A stretch of 64,000 nucleotides of DNA, taken from the NCBI RefSeq assembly GCF_900114045.1, contig NZ_FORQ01000003.1, positions 1-64,000 of the forward strand, given 5' to 3'. How positions within the stretch are numbered: the stretch's first letter is position 1; each line of letters opens with the position of its first letter. This stretch comes from Kaistella treverensis. GTDB taxonomy: Bacteria; Bacteroidota; Bacteroidia; Flavobacteriales; Weeksellaceae. The position numbers and the translations under genes were made by a program. The notes beneath the pieces are model-generated. The model was given only the letters and a program-made list of their open reading frames with translations. It ran no database searches and was not told the DNA's origin. Positions 44,757 through 54,232 of this stretch are shown here, one piece after another.

Positions 44757-46676
44757 ATGATTTCGGTTCAAAGTTTAGGTCTTCATCACTCGGGAAATTA
44801 TCTTTTCCAAAACGTCAATTTTACAATCAAGAAAGATGATAAAATCGGTTTGGTTGGGAAAAACGGTGCGGGAAAATCCACCTTGTTGAAGATGATTACC
44901 GGCGAAATTAATTTCTACGAAGGCTCCATCGTTCCGGAAGGTAATGTAACCATGGGTTTTCTGAAACAGGACCTCGACTTCGTGAAAGGCAGAACCGTTT
45001 GGGATGAAACCATGCAGGCGTTTGAGCAGATTAATGCCATGAAAAACGAGCTAGATGACGTGAATGAGCAACTGGCGACACGCACCGATTATGAAAGCGA
45101 TTACTACGAAAATCTCATCCATAAAATGACCGAGCTTAACGATCTTTTGATGCATTACGACGCGTATAATTTGGAAGGTGATGTGGAGAAAATTCTGTTA
45201 GGTTTAGGTTTTAAAGCCGATGATTTTCATAAAATAACCGATGAATTTTCCGGTGGCTGGAGAATGCGAATTGAACTTGCGAAACTTCTTTTGCAGAAAA
45301 ATGATTTGATGCTGCTTGATGAGCCCACGAATCACCTGGATATGGAATCGATTATCTGGCTTGAAAGTTTTCTGAAAGATTATCCGGGTTCCATCGTTTT
45401 GGTGAGTCACGACAAGCAATTTATGACTTCGGTTTGTAACCGGACTTTCGATATCAACAATAAAAAAGTTGATGATTACAAAGCCAATTACACCAAATAT
45501 CTGGAACTGAGTAAAGAGCGAAAAGAAAAGTTGATTCAGGCGAAGAAAAATCAGGATGTAGAAATTAAGCAGATGGAAGATAACATCAACCGTTTCCGTG
45601 CGTCTGCGACAAAATCTTCATTCGCGCAGTCTTTAATTAAAAAACTCGATAAAATTGACCGCATTGAAATTGATAACGATGACGTTTCGAAATTCAACAT
45701 CCGTTTCGTGCAGTCTGTCGTTCCCGGGAAAGTGGTTTTTGAAGCGAAAAATTTGGGCAAAGCCTACGGAAAAAAACAGATTTTCGATCACGTAGATTTC
45801 TTTGTAGAACGGGGCGACCGCATCGCGCTTTTGGGCCAGAACGGTCAGGGGAAAACAACTTTGGCAAAAATTCTGTCCGGCGAAATCACCGATTACACCG
45901 GCGAATGGAACTTGGGTCACAACGTAAACATCGGTTATTTTGCCCAAAATCAAGAAGAGGTTTTAACGCCGAATAAAACCGTTTTAGAAGAAGCTGAAGA
46001 TTCTGCGACCGAAGAAACGCGTCCTCGTGTGCGGGATTTGCTCGGAAGTTTCCTGTTCCAGGGTGAAGATGTGCAGAAAAAAACCAAAGTGCTTTCCGGT
46101 GGTGAAAGAAACCGCCTGGCATTGTGTAAGCTTTTACTGCGCCCGTTCAACACCTTGATTATGGATGAGCCGACGAATCACCTTGATATTCAGTCTAAAG
46201 AAATTATCAAGCTTGCCTTGCAGAAATTTGAAGGAACTTTAATCGTCATTTCCCACGACCGCGAATTTTTACAGGGTTTAAGTGACAAAATTTTCGAATT
46301 TCGCGATGGCAGAATGAAAGAATTTTTAGGTGATATTAATGAATATCTCGAATTCCGGCAGAAAGAAAGCATCCGTGAAGTTTCTGCAGAAAAATCAAAA
46401 CTTCAGGAACTGCGAAATGAGCCAGCACCGAAAGTGGTTGAAAAACCAATTGAAAAAAAGGTGGAGATCGTTTCTAAAGACCAAAAAAACCTTCAAAATA
46501 AAATCAAAAAAGTAGAAGAAAAAATTTCGGATTTAGAGCTGAAAATCGAGGAAATGGAAGCCACTTTTACTTCTGAAAATCCGTCGGAAGAAACTTTAGA
46601 AATTTATAATTCGAAAAAAGCGGAACTCGATTTGGCTTTGGAAGAATGGGAATATCTGGGAACTCAACTGGGTTAA
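44757..46676 (+). CDS. ABC-F family ATP-binding protein
   Basis: The 639-residue cytosolic protein has two ABC domains and no membrane segment: Walker A GKNGAGKST near 37 and GQNGQGKTT near 361, signatures FSGGWRMR near 163 and LSGGERNR near 448, each followed by LDEPTNHLD or MDEPTNHLD. A C-terminal coiled coil (about 560-639) gives the Uup/YheS-like layout. ABC-F proteins act at the ribosomal E site to relieve stalls or protect from antibiotics; the subgroup here cannot be fixed by eye. Terminator at 46707-46737. Confidence 0.92.
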   Translation: MISVQSLGLHHSGNYLFQNVNFTIKKDDKIGLVGKNGAGKSTLLKMITGEINFYEGSIVPEGNVTMGFLKQDLDFVKGRTVWDETMQAFEQINAMKNELDDVNEQLATRTDYESDYYENLIHKMTELNDLLMHYDAYNLEGDVEKILLGLGFKADDFHKITDEFSGGWRMRIELAKLLLQKNDLMLLDEPTNHLDMESIIWLESFLKDYPGSIVLVSHDKQFMTSVCNRTFDINNKKVDDYKANYTKYLELSKERKEKLIQAKKNQDVEIKQMEDNINRFRASATKSSFAQSLIKKLDKIDRIEIDNDDVSKFNIRFVQSVVPGKVVFEAKNLGKAYGKKQIFDHVDFFVERGDRIALLGQNGQGKTTLAKILSGEITDYTGEWNLGHNVNIGYFAQNQEEVLTPNKTVLEEAEDSATEETRPRVRDLLGSFLFQGEDVQKKTKVLSGGERNRLALCKLLLRPFNTLIMDEPTNHLDIQSKEIIKLALQKFEGTLIVISHDREFLQGLSDKIFEFRDGRMKEFLGDINEYLEFRQKESIREVSAEKSKLQELRNEPAPKVVEKPIEKKVEIVSKDQKNLQNKIKKVEEKISDLELKIEEMEATFTSENPSEETLEIYNSKKAELDLALEEWEYLGTQLG

Positions 46677-46706
46677 CACTGTAGCTAAAATCAAAAAAAA
46701 CATCGG

Positions 46707-46737
46707 AATCGCCGGAAATTTTTGGCGATTTTTTTTG
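46707..46737 (+). terminator. Terminator of the ABC-F gene
   Basis: AATCGCC / GGCGATT stem, ten-nt loop, eight T. Confidence 0.85.
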
Positions 46738-46782
46738 TGCACAATTCCGCGCTGCGCGGACACTTACCTCAACCTTATTTCC

Positions 46783-46790
46783 TATCTTTG
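46783..46790 (+). promoter_or_regulatory. -7 box of mvaA
   Basis: TATCTTTG, 19 nt before the ATG of the HMG-CoA reductase gene. Confidence 0.5.
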
Positions 46791-46809
46791 AATTTCAAAA
46801 ATATTTTCA

Positions 46810-48138
46810 ATGAACCACCAACCCGTTGAAGGCTTTTCTAAACTTTCAAAACAAAGAAAAATAGATTGGCTCATCAAAGAATATCTTAATGAAGACCGCA
46901 GTTACGAGCAAATTCTTCAGCAATATTGGAACGGCGATCACACTTTACAAAAGCTTCACGAAGAATTTTCCGAAAACACCATTTCCAACTTTTACATGCC
47001 TTACGGAATCGCGCCGAATTTTCTCATTGACGGGAAATTACTCGCTTTGCCGATGGCGGTAGAAGAGAGTTCCGTAGTTGCTGCCGCATCTAAAGCTGCA
47101 AAATTCTGGATTGATAAAGGCGGTTTCAAAACGACCATCATCAATACCAAAAAGCTCGGCCACACGCATTTTATGATGAATGTGGAACCGCATAAAATGC
47201 TGCATTTTTTCAATTTTAAACTGAAGAAAAGATTATTTGAAGCGACCGAAGACATCACCAAAAATATGCGCAACCGTGGCGGCGGAATTTTAAATATTCG
47301 CCTCATCGATAAAACTGCAGACATGGAAGATTATTTCCAGCTGCGCGCGAGTTTTGATACGGTGGATTCCATGGGTGCGAATTTCATTAATTCCTGCCTT
47401 GAACAATTTGGAAAAACGCTGAAAGAAGAGGTTGAAAAAGACGAAGATTTTACGCCGGAAGAAAAAAGTTCGCTGCAGATTGTGATGAATATTCTGTCCA
47501 ATTACACGCCGGACTGTATCGTACGTGCTGAGGTTTCCTGTAGAATTGAAGATTTAAAAGACGACAGCGGAATTTCCAATGAAGAGTTTGCAACGAAATT
47601 TAAACGTGCGGTGAAGATAGCTGAAATTGAACCATACCGAGCTACAACGCACAATAAAGGAATTATGAACGGCGTGGATGCGGTGGTAATTGCAACCGGA
47701 AATGATTTCCGCGCGACAGAAGCCTGTGCGCACGCGTACGCTTCCAAAGACGGAAAATATTCCAGCTTGACGCATTGCACCATTGATAACGGAATTTTCC
47801 GTTTCTGGATCGATTTACCAATTTCTGTCGGCGTTGTCGGCGGCTTGACAAATCTTCATCCACTGGTGAAATTTTCTCTCGCACTTTTAGGAAAACCTTC
47901 CGCGCAGGAGCTGATGAGCATTTTGGCAGTTTCCGGTTTAGCGCAAAATTTTGGTGCGCTGCGTTCGTTGGTGACGACGGGAATCCAGAAAGGGCACATG
48001 AAAATGCATCTTTTCAATATTTTAAATCAACTCGGCGCGACAGAAGCTGAAAAAGAGCATTTCGTGAATTACTTCAAAAACAGAACGGTAACGCACCATG
48101 AAGTAATTACGGAATTTAATAATCTCAGAAATAAATAA
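46810..48138 (+). CDS. mvaA: Hydroxymethylglutaryl-CoA reductase, class II type
   Basis: The 442-residue length and PMAVEESSVVAAASKAAK near 79-96 (catalytic Glu) fit class II HMG-CoA reductases. GNDFRATEACAHAYA near 297-311 and GGLTNLHP near 344 are also typical, and the C-terminal helix contains GHMKMHL with the catalytic His. In Flavobacteriia the mevalonate pathway supplies isoprenoids, so despite the 'degradative' label of the family it probably works in synthesis. It is followed at once by small membrane genes. Confidence 0.93.
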   Translation: MNHQPVEGFSKLSKQRKIDWLIKEYLNEDRSYEQILQQYWNGDHTLQKLHEEFSENTISNFYMPYGIAPNFLIDGKLLALPMAVEESSVVAAASKAAKFWIDKGGFKTTIINTKKLGHTHFMMNVEPHKMLHFFNFKLKKRLFEATEDITKNMRNRGGGILNIRLIDKTADMEDYFQLRASFDTVDSMGANFINSCLEQFGKTLKEEVEKDEDFTPEEKSSLQIVMNILSNYTPDCIVRAEVSCRIEDLKDDSGISNEEFATKFKRAVKIAEIEPYRATTHNKGIMNGVDAVVIATGNDFRATEACAHAYASKDGKYSSLTHCTIDNGIFRFWIDLPISVGVVGGLTNLHPLVKFSLALLGKPSAQELMSILAVSGLAQNFGALRSLVTTGIQKGHMKMHLFNILNQLGATEAEKEHFVNYFKNRTVTHHEVITEFNNLRNK

Positions 48139-48139
48139 A

Positions 48140-48310
48140 ATGTTTCAGCTTTTTTTAGGCGCTTTATTAATAGTTTTTGGGATTTTTCTGAAAGTCACTA
48201 AGGATCCCGGATTTGCAAAAACAAAACGGTTTTACTGGATGTTTATCGCCATCGGCGCTTTTTCGGTTATTGCTAAATTAATCCTGATGTATCAACTAAA
48301 AGAAATTTAA
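48140..48310 (+). CDS. Small membrane protein, 56 residues
   Basis: An ATG immediately after the mvaA stop opens a 56-codon frame (MFQLFLGALL...). It encodes two membrane helices (about 2-18 and 32-51) separated by a basic loop KDPGFAKTKR. The stop is directly before the DUF423 ATG at 48312, so it sits in a tight run mvaA, this gene, DUF423, 48698, exporter. No family recognised. Confidence 0.65.
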   Translation: MFQLFLGALLIVFGIFLKVTKDPGFAKTKRFYWMFIAIGAFSVIAKLILMYQLKEI

Positions 48311-48311
48311 A

Positions 48312-48698
48312 ATGAAAAATACAACGCTGATTATTGGAGCGGTTTACGGTTTGGTTTCCGTTATTTTAGGCGCTTTTGGTGCGCATGCTTTAAAGAAAAT
48401 CATTTCGGTGGAGAAACTGGTGAGTTTTGAAACCGGCGTGCGATATCAAATGTACGCTGCGCTCTTTTTGCTTGTCGTGGGTTATATTTTAAAGTTTGAA
48501 ACACCGGCAGAAAAATGGATTTCCATTTTGATGATTCTCGGAACATTTATTTTTTCGGTAAGTATTTATCTTTTGGCGTTCAGTGAAGTGGCGGCAATTC
48601 CGTCGAAGTTTATTGGGCCGGTGACGCCGCTTGGTGGTTTGCTGATGATTATTTCCTGGGCGATGCTTATTTTCTATTTTGCTAAAAATAAAATGTAA
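48312..48698 (+). CDS. DUF423 family membrane protein
   Basis: The 128-residue protein has four membrane segments and the family signature ILGAFGAHALKK at 19-30, GVRYQMYAALFLL at 42-54 and the late GPVTPLGGLLMI. Function unknown. Its stop overlaps the next ATG by one base. Confidence 0.9.
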   Translation: MKNTTLIIGAVYGLVSVILGAFGAHALKKIISVEKLVSFETGVRYQMYAALFLLVVGYILKFETPAEKWISILMILGTFIFSVSIYLLAFSEVAAIPSKFIGPVTPLGGLLMIISWAMLIFYFAKNKM

Positions 48699-48958
48699 TG
48701 TTCTTTTTCATCGCAGGAAATACCAAGAAATTAGTCGGTCAGGAAACCAGAAAAATCAACAAAAATGGTTTTATGGTGAATGCTGAGATTAAGATTTATA
48801 AAAATTACATTACGTTATTTTTCATCCCGCTTATCCCGCTTGGCAAAAAATACAGCCTTTATATTCCGCATTCGGATGAATATTACGAGCAAAATTATTT
48901 CTCGAAAATGCCGGAAGAATATCTGGAAATCTGCAAAGAGGTGGGCAGAAAATATTAG
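48698..48958 (+). CDS. Hypothetical protein of 86 residues
   Basis: The protein begins MFFFIAGN and contains IYKNYITLFFIPLIPLGKKYSLYIPHSDEYYE. It resembles the C-terminal part of small zinc-ribbon-type proteins (a GLFFIPLIPLGK-like stretch) but has no zinc-binding Cys pairs at either end. Overlaps DUF423 by one base and ends one base before the exporter. Function unknown. Confidence 0.65.
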   Translation: MFFFIAGNTKKLVGQETRKINKNGFMVNAEIKIYKNYITLFFIPLIPLGKKYSLYIPHSDEYYEQNYFSKMPEEYLEICKEVGRKY

Positions 48959-49834
48959 GTGATGATGAAGCCCAGAATTGCTTTATTTATAGGCATTTTA
49001 TGTATTTCCATTTTTCCTGTAATTGTACGGATGAATCTTACGTCGGGTTTGATTTCGGCTTTTTACCGGATGGCAATTGCAACTGCTGTTATTTTACCGA
49101 TTGCAATTTGCAAAGGCAAACTAAAGCTTGAAAGTTTAAAAACGCTTTTTCCAATCGCGGTTTGCGGTGTTTTATTCGCTTCAGATATAGCCGTTTGGAA
49201 TATTTCAATTCAGAATTCTTCGGCAACGCAGGCCACTTTATTAACAAATTTATCACCCATTTGGGTCGGAATTTTCTCACTTCTTTTCCTGAATTTCCGT
49301 CCGCGGAAAAGTTTTTGGCTGGGGACGATATTTGCGCTGCTAGGAATGGCAATTTTTGTAGGAATTGAAACGATTTTGAATCTCCAGCTTGACGCTGCTT
49401 TTTTTCTCGGGATTCTCTCTGGTGTTTTGTATGCGCTGTATATCTTGGTAAGCAAAACCGTTTTGGAAAAAATGGAAGTCATTACATTTATCACCTACAG
49501 CATGATTTTCAGTACGATTTTCCTTTTTTTCGTTAATGTAATTTTGCGCGAACAGTTTTTGGGATTTTCTTCAAATGCGTGGATTTCTCTTTTCGTTCAG
49601 GGAATTGTCTGCCAGTTAATCGCGTGGTTACTGATCAGTTATGCGACGCAGAAAATGCGGCCTACACGCGTTTCATTAAGTTTATTGAGTCAGGCTATTT
49701 TTGCCACAATTTTAGCGGCTATTTTCGTTGATGAAAAAATTACGGTTCATCAGATGTTCGGCACTTTAATAATTCTTGGTGGAATTGCAGTTACTTTTTA
49801 CGAAAAGAAAGCCATCGCATTAGACGGAAAGTAA
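48959..49834 (+). CDS. DMT-family permease (EamA domains)
   Basis: The 291-residue protein has about ten hydrophobic segments in two EamA repeats, with Pro-Ile-rich start MFGTLIILGG-like end and a short Lys-rich tail. Drug/metabolite transporters export amino acids, nucleosides or other metabolites; the substrate cannot be told. The frame opens with two adjacent Met codons at 48959 and 48965 region. Last gene of the mvaA run, convergent with psd. Confidence 0.85.
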   Translation: MMMKPRIALFIGILCISIFPVIVRMNLTSGLISAFYRMAIATAVILPIAICKGKLKLESLKTLFPIAVCGVLFASDIAVWNISIQNSSATQATLLTNLSPIWVGIFSLLFLNFRPRKSFWLGTIFALLGMAIFVGIETILNLQLDAAFFLGILSGVLYALYILVSKTVLEKMEVITFITYSMIFSTIFLFFVNVILREQFLGFSSNAWISLFVQGIVCQLIAWLLISYATQKMRPTRVSLSLLSQAIFATILAAIFVDEKITVHQMFGTLIILGGIAVTFYEKKAIALDGK

Positions 49835-49846
49835 AGCACAGCAACT

Positions 49847-50821
49847 TTATTTTTTCTCAGCAATTCTTTTACCCATTTTTATGGTGGTTTCCAAGCCTTT
49901 TTCTGTGTTTTTCAGCAAATCTTCATCGATATTTATTTTGTCTTTTTCAAAGAAAAGAACCACCGTGGAGCCGCCAAATTTAAAATAGCCTTTTTCTTCG
50001 CCTTTTTTTACCGCCGTATTTTTATAGGTTTGAATCATGCTGCCCACCATGGTGGCGCCCACTTCCGACATAATAACATCGCCGAAAATTGGGCTTTGAA
50101 TGACGCCGAATTCACGTTTGTTAAGCCAGAAAATTTCCGCTTTTTTTCGCAGGGCTAAAGGATTTACTGAATAGTAATCACCATCAATTTTTGTATTGGT
50201 TTGCGGTGCAGTACCGCTGATCGGAAAATGATAGCGGTGATAATCCGGCGGTGCAAGGCGGAAAACGATCATGGCGCCGTCTTCATATCTTTTTGCTAAA
50301 GTGGCGTTGTTTAAAAAGGATGCAACATTAAATTTTACACCTTTGATGTAGAAATCTGAATTTTTTAGGTTTTGATAGGCTAAAATCTTTCCGTCCGCAG
50401 GAGAAGTCACGACCAAAGAATCCTGGTTGATGGGACGCGCTTCGGGTTTCAACTTTCGGACAAAAAAATCGTTGAAACTGCTGAACTTTTTTTCCTGCGC
50501 AATGCTGAGATCTACTTTGTATTCTTTTACAAAAGGCATAATTTCTTCGGCGGAGGAAGGATCGTCCATCATGTCACCATAAATGGAAGAAACGAATTTC
50601 CGTTTTGCGACTGTCCACAAAGTTGCGCGGCCCACGGGATTGTGATAAAGCCAGTTCAGCCAATTTTCGCCGTAAACATTTTCGATTTTTGGGGCGCCGG
50701 TGTCGCGTTCCACATATTTAATGGGATTTTGCGCCGGAACGGGAAAGAGTGCGAGCAGGAAAATAAGCGTGCTGACGAAGGTAATGAGGAGCCAGTTGCG
50801 GGTACTTTTTCTCATGTTCAT
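49847..50821 (-). CDS. psd: Phosphatidylserine decarboxylase proenzyme
   Basis: The 324-residue protein has an N-terminal membrane anchor (about 12-28), VVTSPADGKI near 138, YHRYHFPISG near 193-202 with conserved His, and the self-cleavage motif GGST (Ser285) in place of the common LGST; Ser285 would become the pyruvoyl group. It converts phosphatidylserine to phosphatidylethanolamine. The partner pssA is not adjacent. Confidence 0.93.
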   Translation of the reverse strand: MNMRKSTRNWLLITFVSTLIFLLALFPVPAQNPIKYVERDTGAPKIENVYGENWLNWLYHNPVGRATLWTVAKRKFVSSIYGDMMDDPSSAEEIMPFVKEYKVDLSIAQEKKFSSFNDFFVRKLKPEARPINQDSLVVTSPADGKILAYQNLKNSDFYIKGVKFNVASFLNNATLAKRYEDGAMIVFRLAPPDYHRYHFPISGTAPQTNTKIDGDYYSVNPLALRKKAEIFWLNKREFGVIQSPIFGDVIMSEVGATMVGSMIQTYKNTAVKKGEEKGYFKFGGSTVVLFFEKDKINIDEDLLKNTEKGLETTIKMGKRIAEKK

Positions 50822-51284
50822 ATTTTAAAATGCTGAAGATTGCGTTTTTGGAAAGTCTAAATTTCTTGACGAAAAGCGGCAAAATAAGCTATTTTTCCGG
50901 AATTGGCAATTTTAAAAAATTGGGCGTTTTAGCGGCGAATTTTTTCCTCTCCCTAGCCCTTCCAAAAGCGAGGGAACTCTGAAAAATAATTTGTGTTTTT
51001 AGTGGTGTTTATTTTGGTAGGAAATCTCGCGCAGATTTCGCGGATTTCGCGGATTTTATTTTATAAGCGCGAACTTTTTATAAGTTTGAAATTAGTGCAT
51101 TCGTGGCATTATCTGTACAAAATTTTTATTTTTAAAAAAGATGTGGATTTAGCACGGAATTTTTTCCTCACCGTGGCCCTCTCCAAATGAGAGAGAACGT
51201 GGAGTTGAAATTTGGAAAAATTGGCTGTTTTAGAGGCAAATTTTTTCGTTTTGATTTGGTGCGGAAAATTTCAACTAACGACAA
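50822..51284. repeat. Gap with direct repeats of about 55 bp
   Basis: No gene. A unit made of a hairpin-family member, TTTTTTCCTC, then a CCCT..GAGGGAAC-like hairpin occurs at 50925-50985 and 51148-51208. Further hairpin-family members are at 50914-50946, 51133-51167 and 51217-51248. Confidence 0.55.
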
Positions 51285-51375
51285 ACCGCGCCCCGGATTG
51301 AACGGCCTGTTTGAGCTCTCCCGATGCATTTGATCGGGAAGCGAGTAGTGAAAGCCGGAAAAGGCGCCCAAAAAA
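51285..51375 (+). repeat. GC-rich dispersed intergenic repeat, copy 5
   Basis: CCGCGCCCCGGATTGAACGG, a hairpin CTCCCGATGCATTTGATCGGGA, then AGTAGTGAAAGCCGG and a tail GGCGCCCAAAA shared with copies 1 and 3. Confidence 0.55.
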
Positions 51376-51550
51376 ATAGAGTTGTTGCCTTTCGAGAAAG
51401 TGAAATGTTTGCGTTAAATAAAACATCAAAGATATCATCTAAAGCCGGATCAAGCTGGAATCAAAAATTTGGTGGTTTTCAGCCGCTTTCTTAGCAAATT
51501 TTCTTAAATTTGTGCATCTTTTAAATAAACAAATATCTAATAAGAATAAT

Positions 51551-52744
51551 ATGAATCTTCACGAGTACCAATCGAAAGAAATTTTGGCAAAATACGGCGT
51601 AAATATCCAACGCGGTTTTATCGCAAACAATGTGGACGAAGCTGTAGAAGCAGCAAACAAGTTGACAGAACTGAACGGTAACGAAGGCTGGGTGGTAAAA
51701 GCACAGGTTCACGCAGGTGGCCGTGGTAAAGGCGGCGGTGTAAAGTTTTCCCCAAATATCGAAAAATTGAAGGAAAATGCCGGAAATATTATCGGAATGC
51801 AGTTGGTGACTCCACAAACTTCTGCAGAAGGTAAAAAAGTAAATTTCGTTTTGGTGGCGGAAGATGTGTATTATCCTGGTGAAAGCGAAACTAAAGAGTT
51901 TTATGTTTCTATCCTTTTGGACAGAGCACAAGGAAAAAATATGATCGTATATTCTACCGAAGGTGGAATGGATATCGAACACGTTGCAGAAGTAACACCG
52001 CACTTGATTCACAACGAAGTGGTTGATCCGGGTGTTGGTTTGCAAGGTTTCCAGGCGAGAAAAATCGCTTTTAACCTCGGTTTGAGCGGTGCTGCACATA
52101 AAGATTTTGTGAAATTCATCACTTCGCTTTACAACGCGTATGTTGGTATTGATGCGAGTCTGTTCGAAATCAACCCGGTTTTAAAAACTTCTGATAACCG
52201 AATTATCGCTGTTGATGCAAAAGTTTCTTTAGATGACAACGCGCTTTTCCGTCACAAAGATTTGGCGGAACTTAGAGATACAAGAGAAGAAGATGCAACG
52301 GATGTTGAAGCTGGTGAAGCTGGTCTTAATTTCGTGAAACTTGACGGTGATGTTGCCTGTATGGTGAACGGTGCCGGTCTTGCGATGGCGACCATGGATA
52401 TTATTAAATTATCTGGCGGAAATCCAGCGAATTTCTTAGATGTTGGTGGAACTGCTGACGCGGAAAGAGTACAGAAAGCTTTCGGAATTATCCTGAAAGA
52501 CCCGAATGTAAAAGCAATCCTTATCAATATTTTTGGTGGAATTGTACGTTGCGACCGTGTTGCGCAGGGAATCGTAGACGCTTACAAAGCAATGGGAAGT
52601 TTACCAGTTCCTTTGATCGTGCGTTTGCAAGGAACAAATGCGATTGAAGCGAAACAACTCATCGATGATTCTGGTTTGCCGGTGCATTCGGTAATCACTT
52701 TGGAAGAAGCTGCTAATAAAGTAAAAGAAGTTTTAGGAAACTAA
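51551..52744 (+). CDS. sucC: Succinate-CoA ligase (ADP-forming) beta subunit
   Basis: The 397-residue protein has an ATP-grasp domain starting MNLHEYQSKEILAKYG and KAQVHAGGRGKGGGVK near 44-60. The C-terminal domain contains NIFGGIVRCDRVAQG, the helix that meets the alpha-subunit phosphohistidine. It makes ATP in the citric-acid cycle. The start at 51551 is canonical; a longer frame to 51512 runs through the -7 box TAAATTTG (51505-51512). sucD is not adjacent, as is common in this group. Confidence 0.97.
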   Translation: MNLHEYQSKEILAKYGVNIQRGFIANNVDEAVEAANKLTELNGNEGWVVKAQVHAGGRGKGGGVKFSPNIEKLKENAGNIIGMQLVTPQTSAEGKKVNFVLVAEDVYYPGESETKEFYVSILLDRAQGKNMIVYSTEGGMDIEHVAEVTPHLIHNEVVDPGVGLQGFQARKIAFNLGLSGAAHKDFVKFITSLYNAYVGIDASLFEINPVLKTSDNRIIAVDAKVSLDDNALFRHKDLAELRDTREEDATDVEAGEAGLNFVKLDGDVACMVNGAGLAMATMDIIKLSGGNPANFLDVGGTADAERVQKAFGIILKDPNVKAILINIFGGIVRCDRVAQGIVDAYKAMGSLPVPLIVRLQGTNAIEAKQLIDDSGLPVHSVITLEEAANKVKEVLGN

Positions 52745-52762
52745 AATTTAGAAATAAATAAT

Positions 52763-52796
52763 AAAAAATTCCGCTCTATTTGGGCGGAATTTTTTG
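52763..52796 (+). terminator. sucC terminator
   Basis: AATTCCGCTC / GGGCGGAATT stem, TATTT loop, T-run. Confidence 0.87.
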
Positions 52797-52918
52797 TTTA
52801 TATTTTGGAAATATTTGATGTTTAAGCAGCAAGTATTTGCTGATTGAAAGCCGGAATTTCACGCGCAGATTACGCGGATTTTTTATTTTGAAAAAAAAAG
52901 CTGTTAGCACGGAATTTT

Positions 52919-53758
52919 TTAGAAATCATCGTCGCTGAAAGTTGGAAGTTGCGTTGCAAGTTCGATGCCTTCTTCCTGCAATTTGTTTCTAAGTCGAAGC
53001 AAAGCGTCGCTTTTTACTTTCATAATATCCGAGCCGGTTTGCATAAAAAATCTTGCCTGAAGGTAGAAAATACCAAACGACTGTTTCAGAATCATCACCT
53101 GCGCCTGATCGGTATGGTCGGTAAATTCAAAGCTTTTTATTTCTTCTAAAATAATTTCGGTGGCTTTTTCCAAATCCTGGTTGGCCGCAACCTGAAGATT
53201 TAAGAATACTTTTCTTTGCCCTGATGATGAATAGTTGGTGAATGGCGCGGTGAAAATCAGCTGGTTCGGCACGAAAACTTTTTTGCCATCGTCGGTAATA
53301 ATTTTGGTTGTTAAAAAGCCTATTTTTTCCACAACTCCGGTGACTTCTTTTATGGAAACATAATCGCCTTCGGAAAAAGACTTATCGATGCCGACAAGCG
53401 CACCGGAAAACATCGAAGACACCAAATCTTTCAGCGCAACACCCGCAACAACACCGGCAACACCTAAACTTCCGATAAATTTAAAGACAAAACCGCCGAG
53501 TCCCATGATTTCCATGGCGATAAAGGCGCCGGCGAGAACAATGAGGAATTTAAAAACTTTAATTAAAGCTACAATGGAGCGGTTTTTACTTTTCGGGAAA
53601 AATTTGTGGAAAATCTTCACCGAAATTTTACTGAGGTAGGTGCTCATCATATAAAAAATCAGGAAAACCAGTATTCCTACGACGAGTTTCGGCGTTGCCT
53701 GAACAAATGTGCGGTACCAGCGTTCCAGCACGTTCATTATAATTTCATAATAATTCAT
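52919..53758 (-). CDS. Small-conductance mechanosensitive channel (MscS family)
   Basis: The 279-residue protein has three membrane segments (about 22-40, 65-85, 95-115), the pore-lining Gly/Ala-rich helix GVAGVVAGVALKDLVSSMFSG near 98-118, and the beta domain (SEGDYVSIKEVTGVVEKIGF). It opens on membrane tension to release solutes. Its 3' end touches a hairpin-family copy. Divergent from the RNase P RNA. Confidence 0.93.
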   Translation of the reverse strand: MNYYEIIMNVLERWYRTFVQATPKLVVGILVFLIFYMMSTYLSKISVKIFHKFFPKSKNRSIVALIKVFKFLIVLAGAFIAMEIMGLGGFVFKFIGSLGVAGVVAGVALKDLVSSMFSGALVGIDKSFSEGDYVSIKEVTGVVEKIGFLTTKIITDDGKKVFVPNQLIFTAPFTNYSSSGQRKVFLNLQVAANQDLEKATEIILEEIKSFEFTDHTDQAQVMILKQSFGIFYLQARFFMQTGSDIMKVKSDALLRLRNKLQEEGIELATQLPTFSDDDF

Positions 53759-53839
53759 AAGTCAAATATCGATATTTTAGGTTTTGGGGGAAGCAAAATT
53801 CTTTCCAAATAATAGTTTAATAAAAATTGCGGGAATATG

Positions 53840-53847
53840 TATCTTTG
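53840..53847 (+). promoter_or_regulatory. -7 box of rnpB
   Basis: TATCTTTG ending 5 nt before the predicted 5' end of RNase P RNA. Confidence 0.6.
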
Positions 53848-53851
53848 CGGT

Positions 53852-54188
53852 CCACAAGAAAAACGGCCTGTTGATTCCAGATTCGTCTGGGGTAGGAAAG
53901 TCCGGACACCACAGAGCAGCAAAGCGGGTAACGCCCGCCGGTCGCAAGATCAGGACAAGTGCAACAGAAAGTATGTATATTAATTTATAGTGAAACCAGG
54001 TAAACTCTTTGCGGTGCAATGTTAAGTATATCGGATTTCCCGGTTCGCCGGGATAGGAGTTGCTCGCTCCAAAAACCGAGGGGTAAACAGCTAAAGTTCT
54101 GCAGCAATGCAGAACGTAGATAAATAACAGGCGCTTTCGCTTCGGCGAGAGAACAGAATCCGGCTTATAGTTTTTCTTGTGGGTTTTT
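53852..54188 (+). ncRNA. rnpB: RNase P RNA, bacterial class A
   Basis: The conserved core blocks are in order: AGGAAAGTCCGGAC near 53898, ACAGAAAG with GTGAAACCAGGTAAAC in the middle, and ACAGAATCCGGCTTA near the 3' end. The ends pair as CCACAAGAAAAAC with GTTTTTCTTGTGG (P1), followed by a T-run terminator. It is the catalytic RNA that matures tRNA 5' ends. A promoter box precedes it. Confidence 0.96.
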
Positions 54189-54232
54189 TTCAGTGGTCAG
54201 TGGCCAGTAATCAGGGGTCAGAAGTCAGTTTT

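Noticed and set aside
53827-53829. TTG as -33 element of the RNase P RNA promoter
   Set aside because: Only 10 nt from the -7 box, too close for the usual 19-21 nt spacing.
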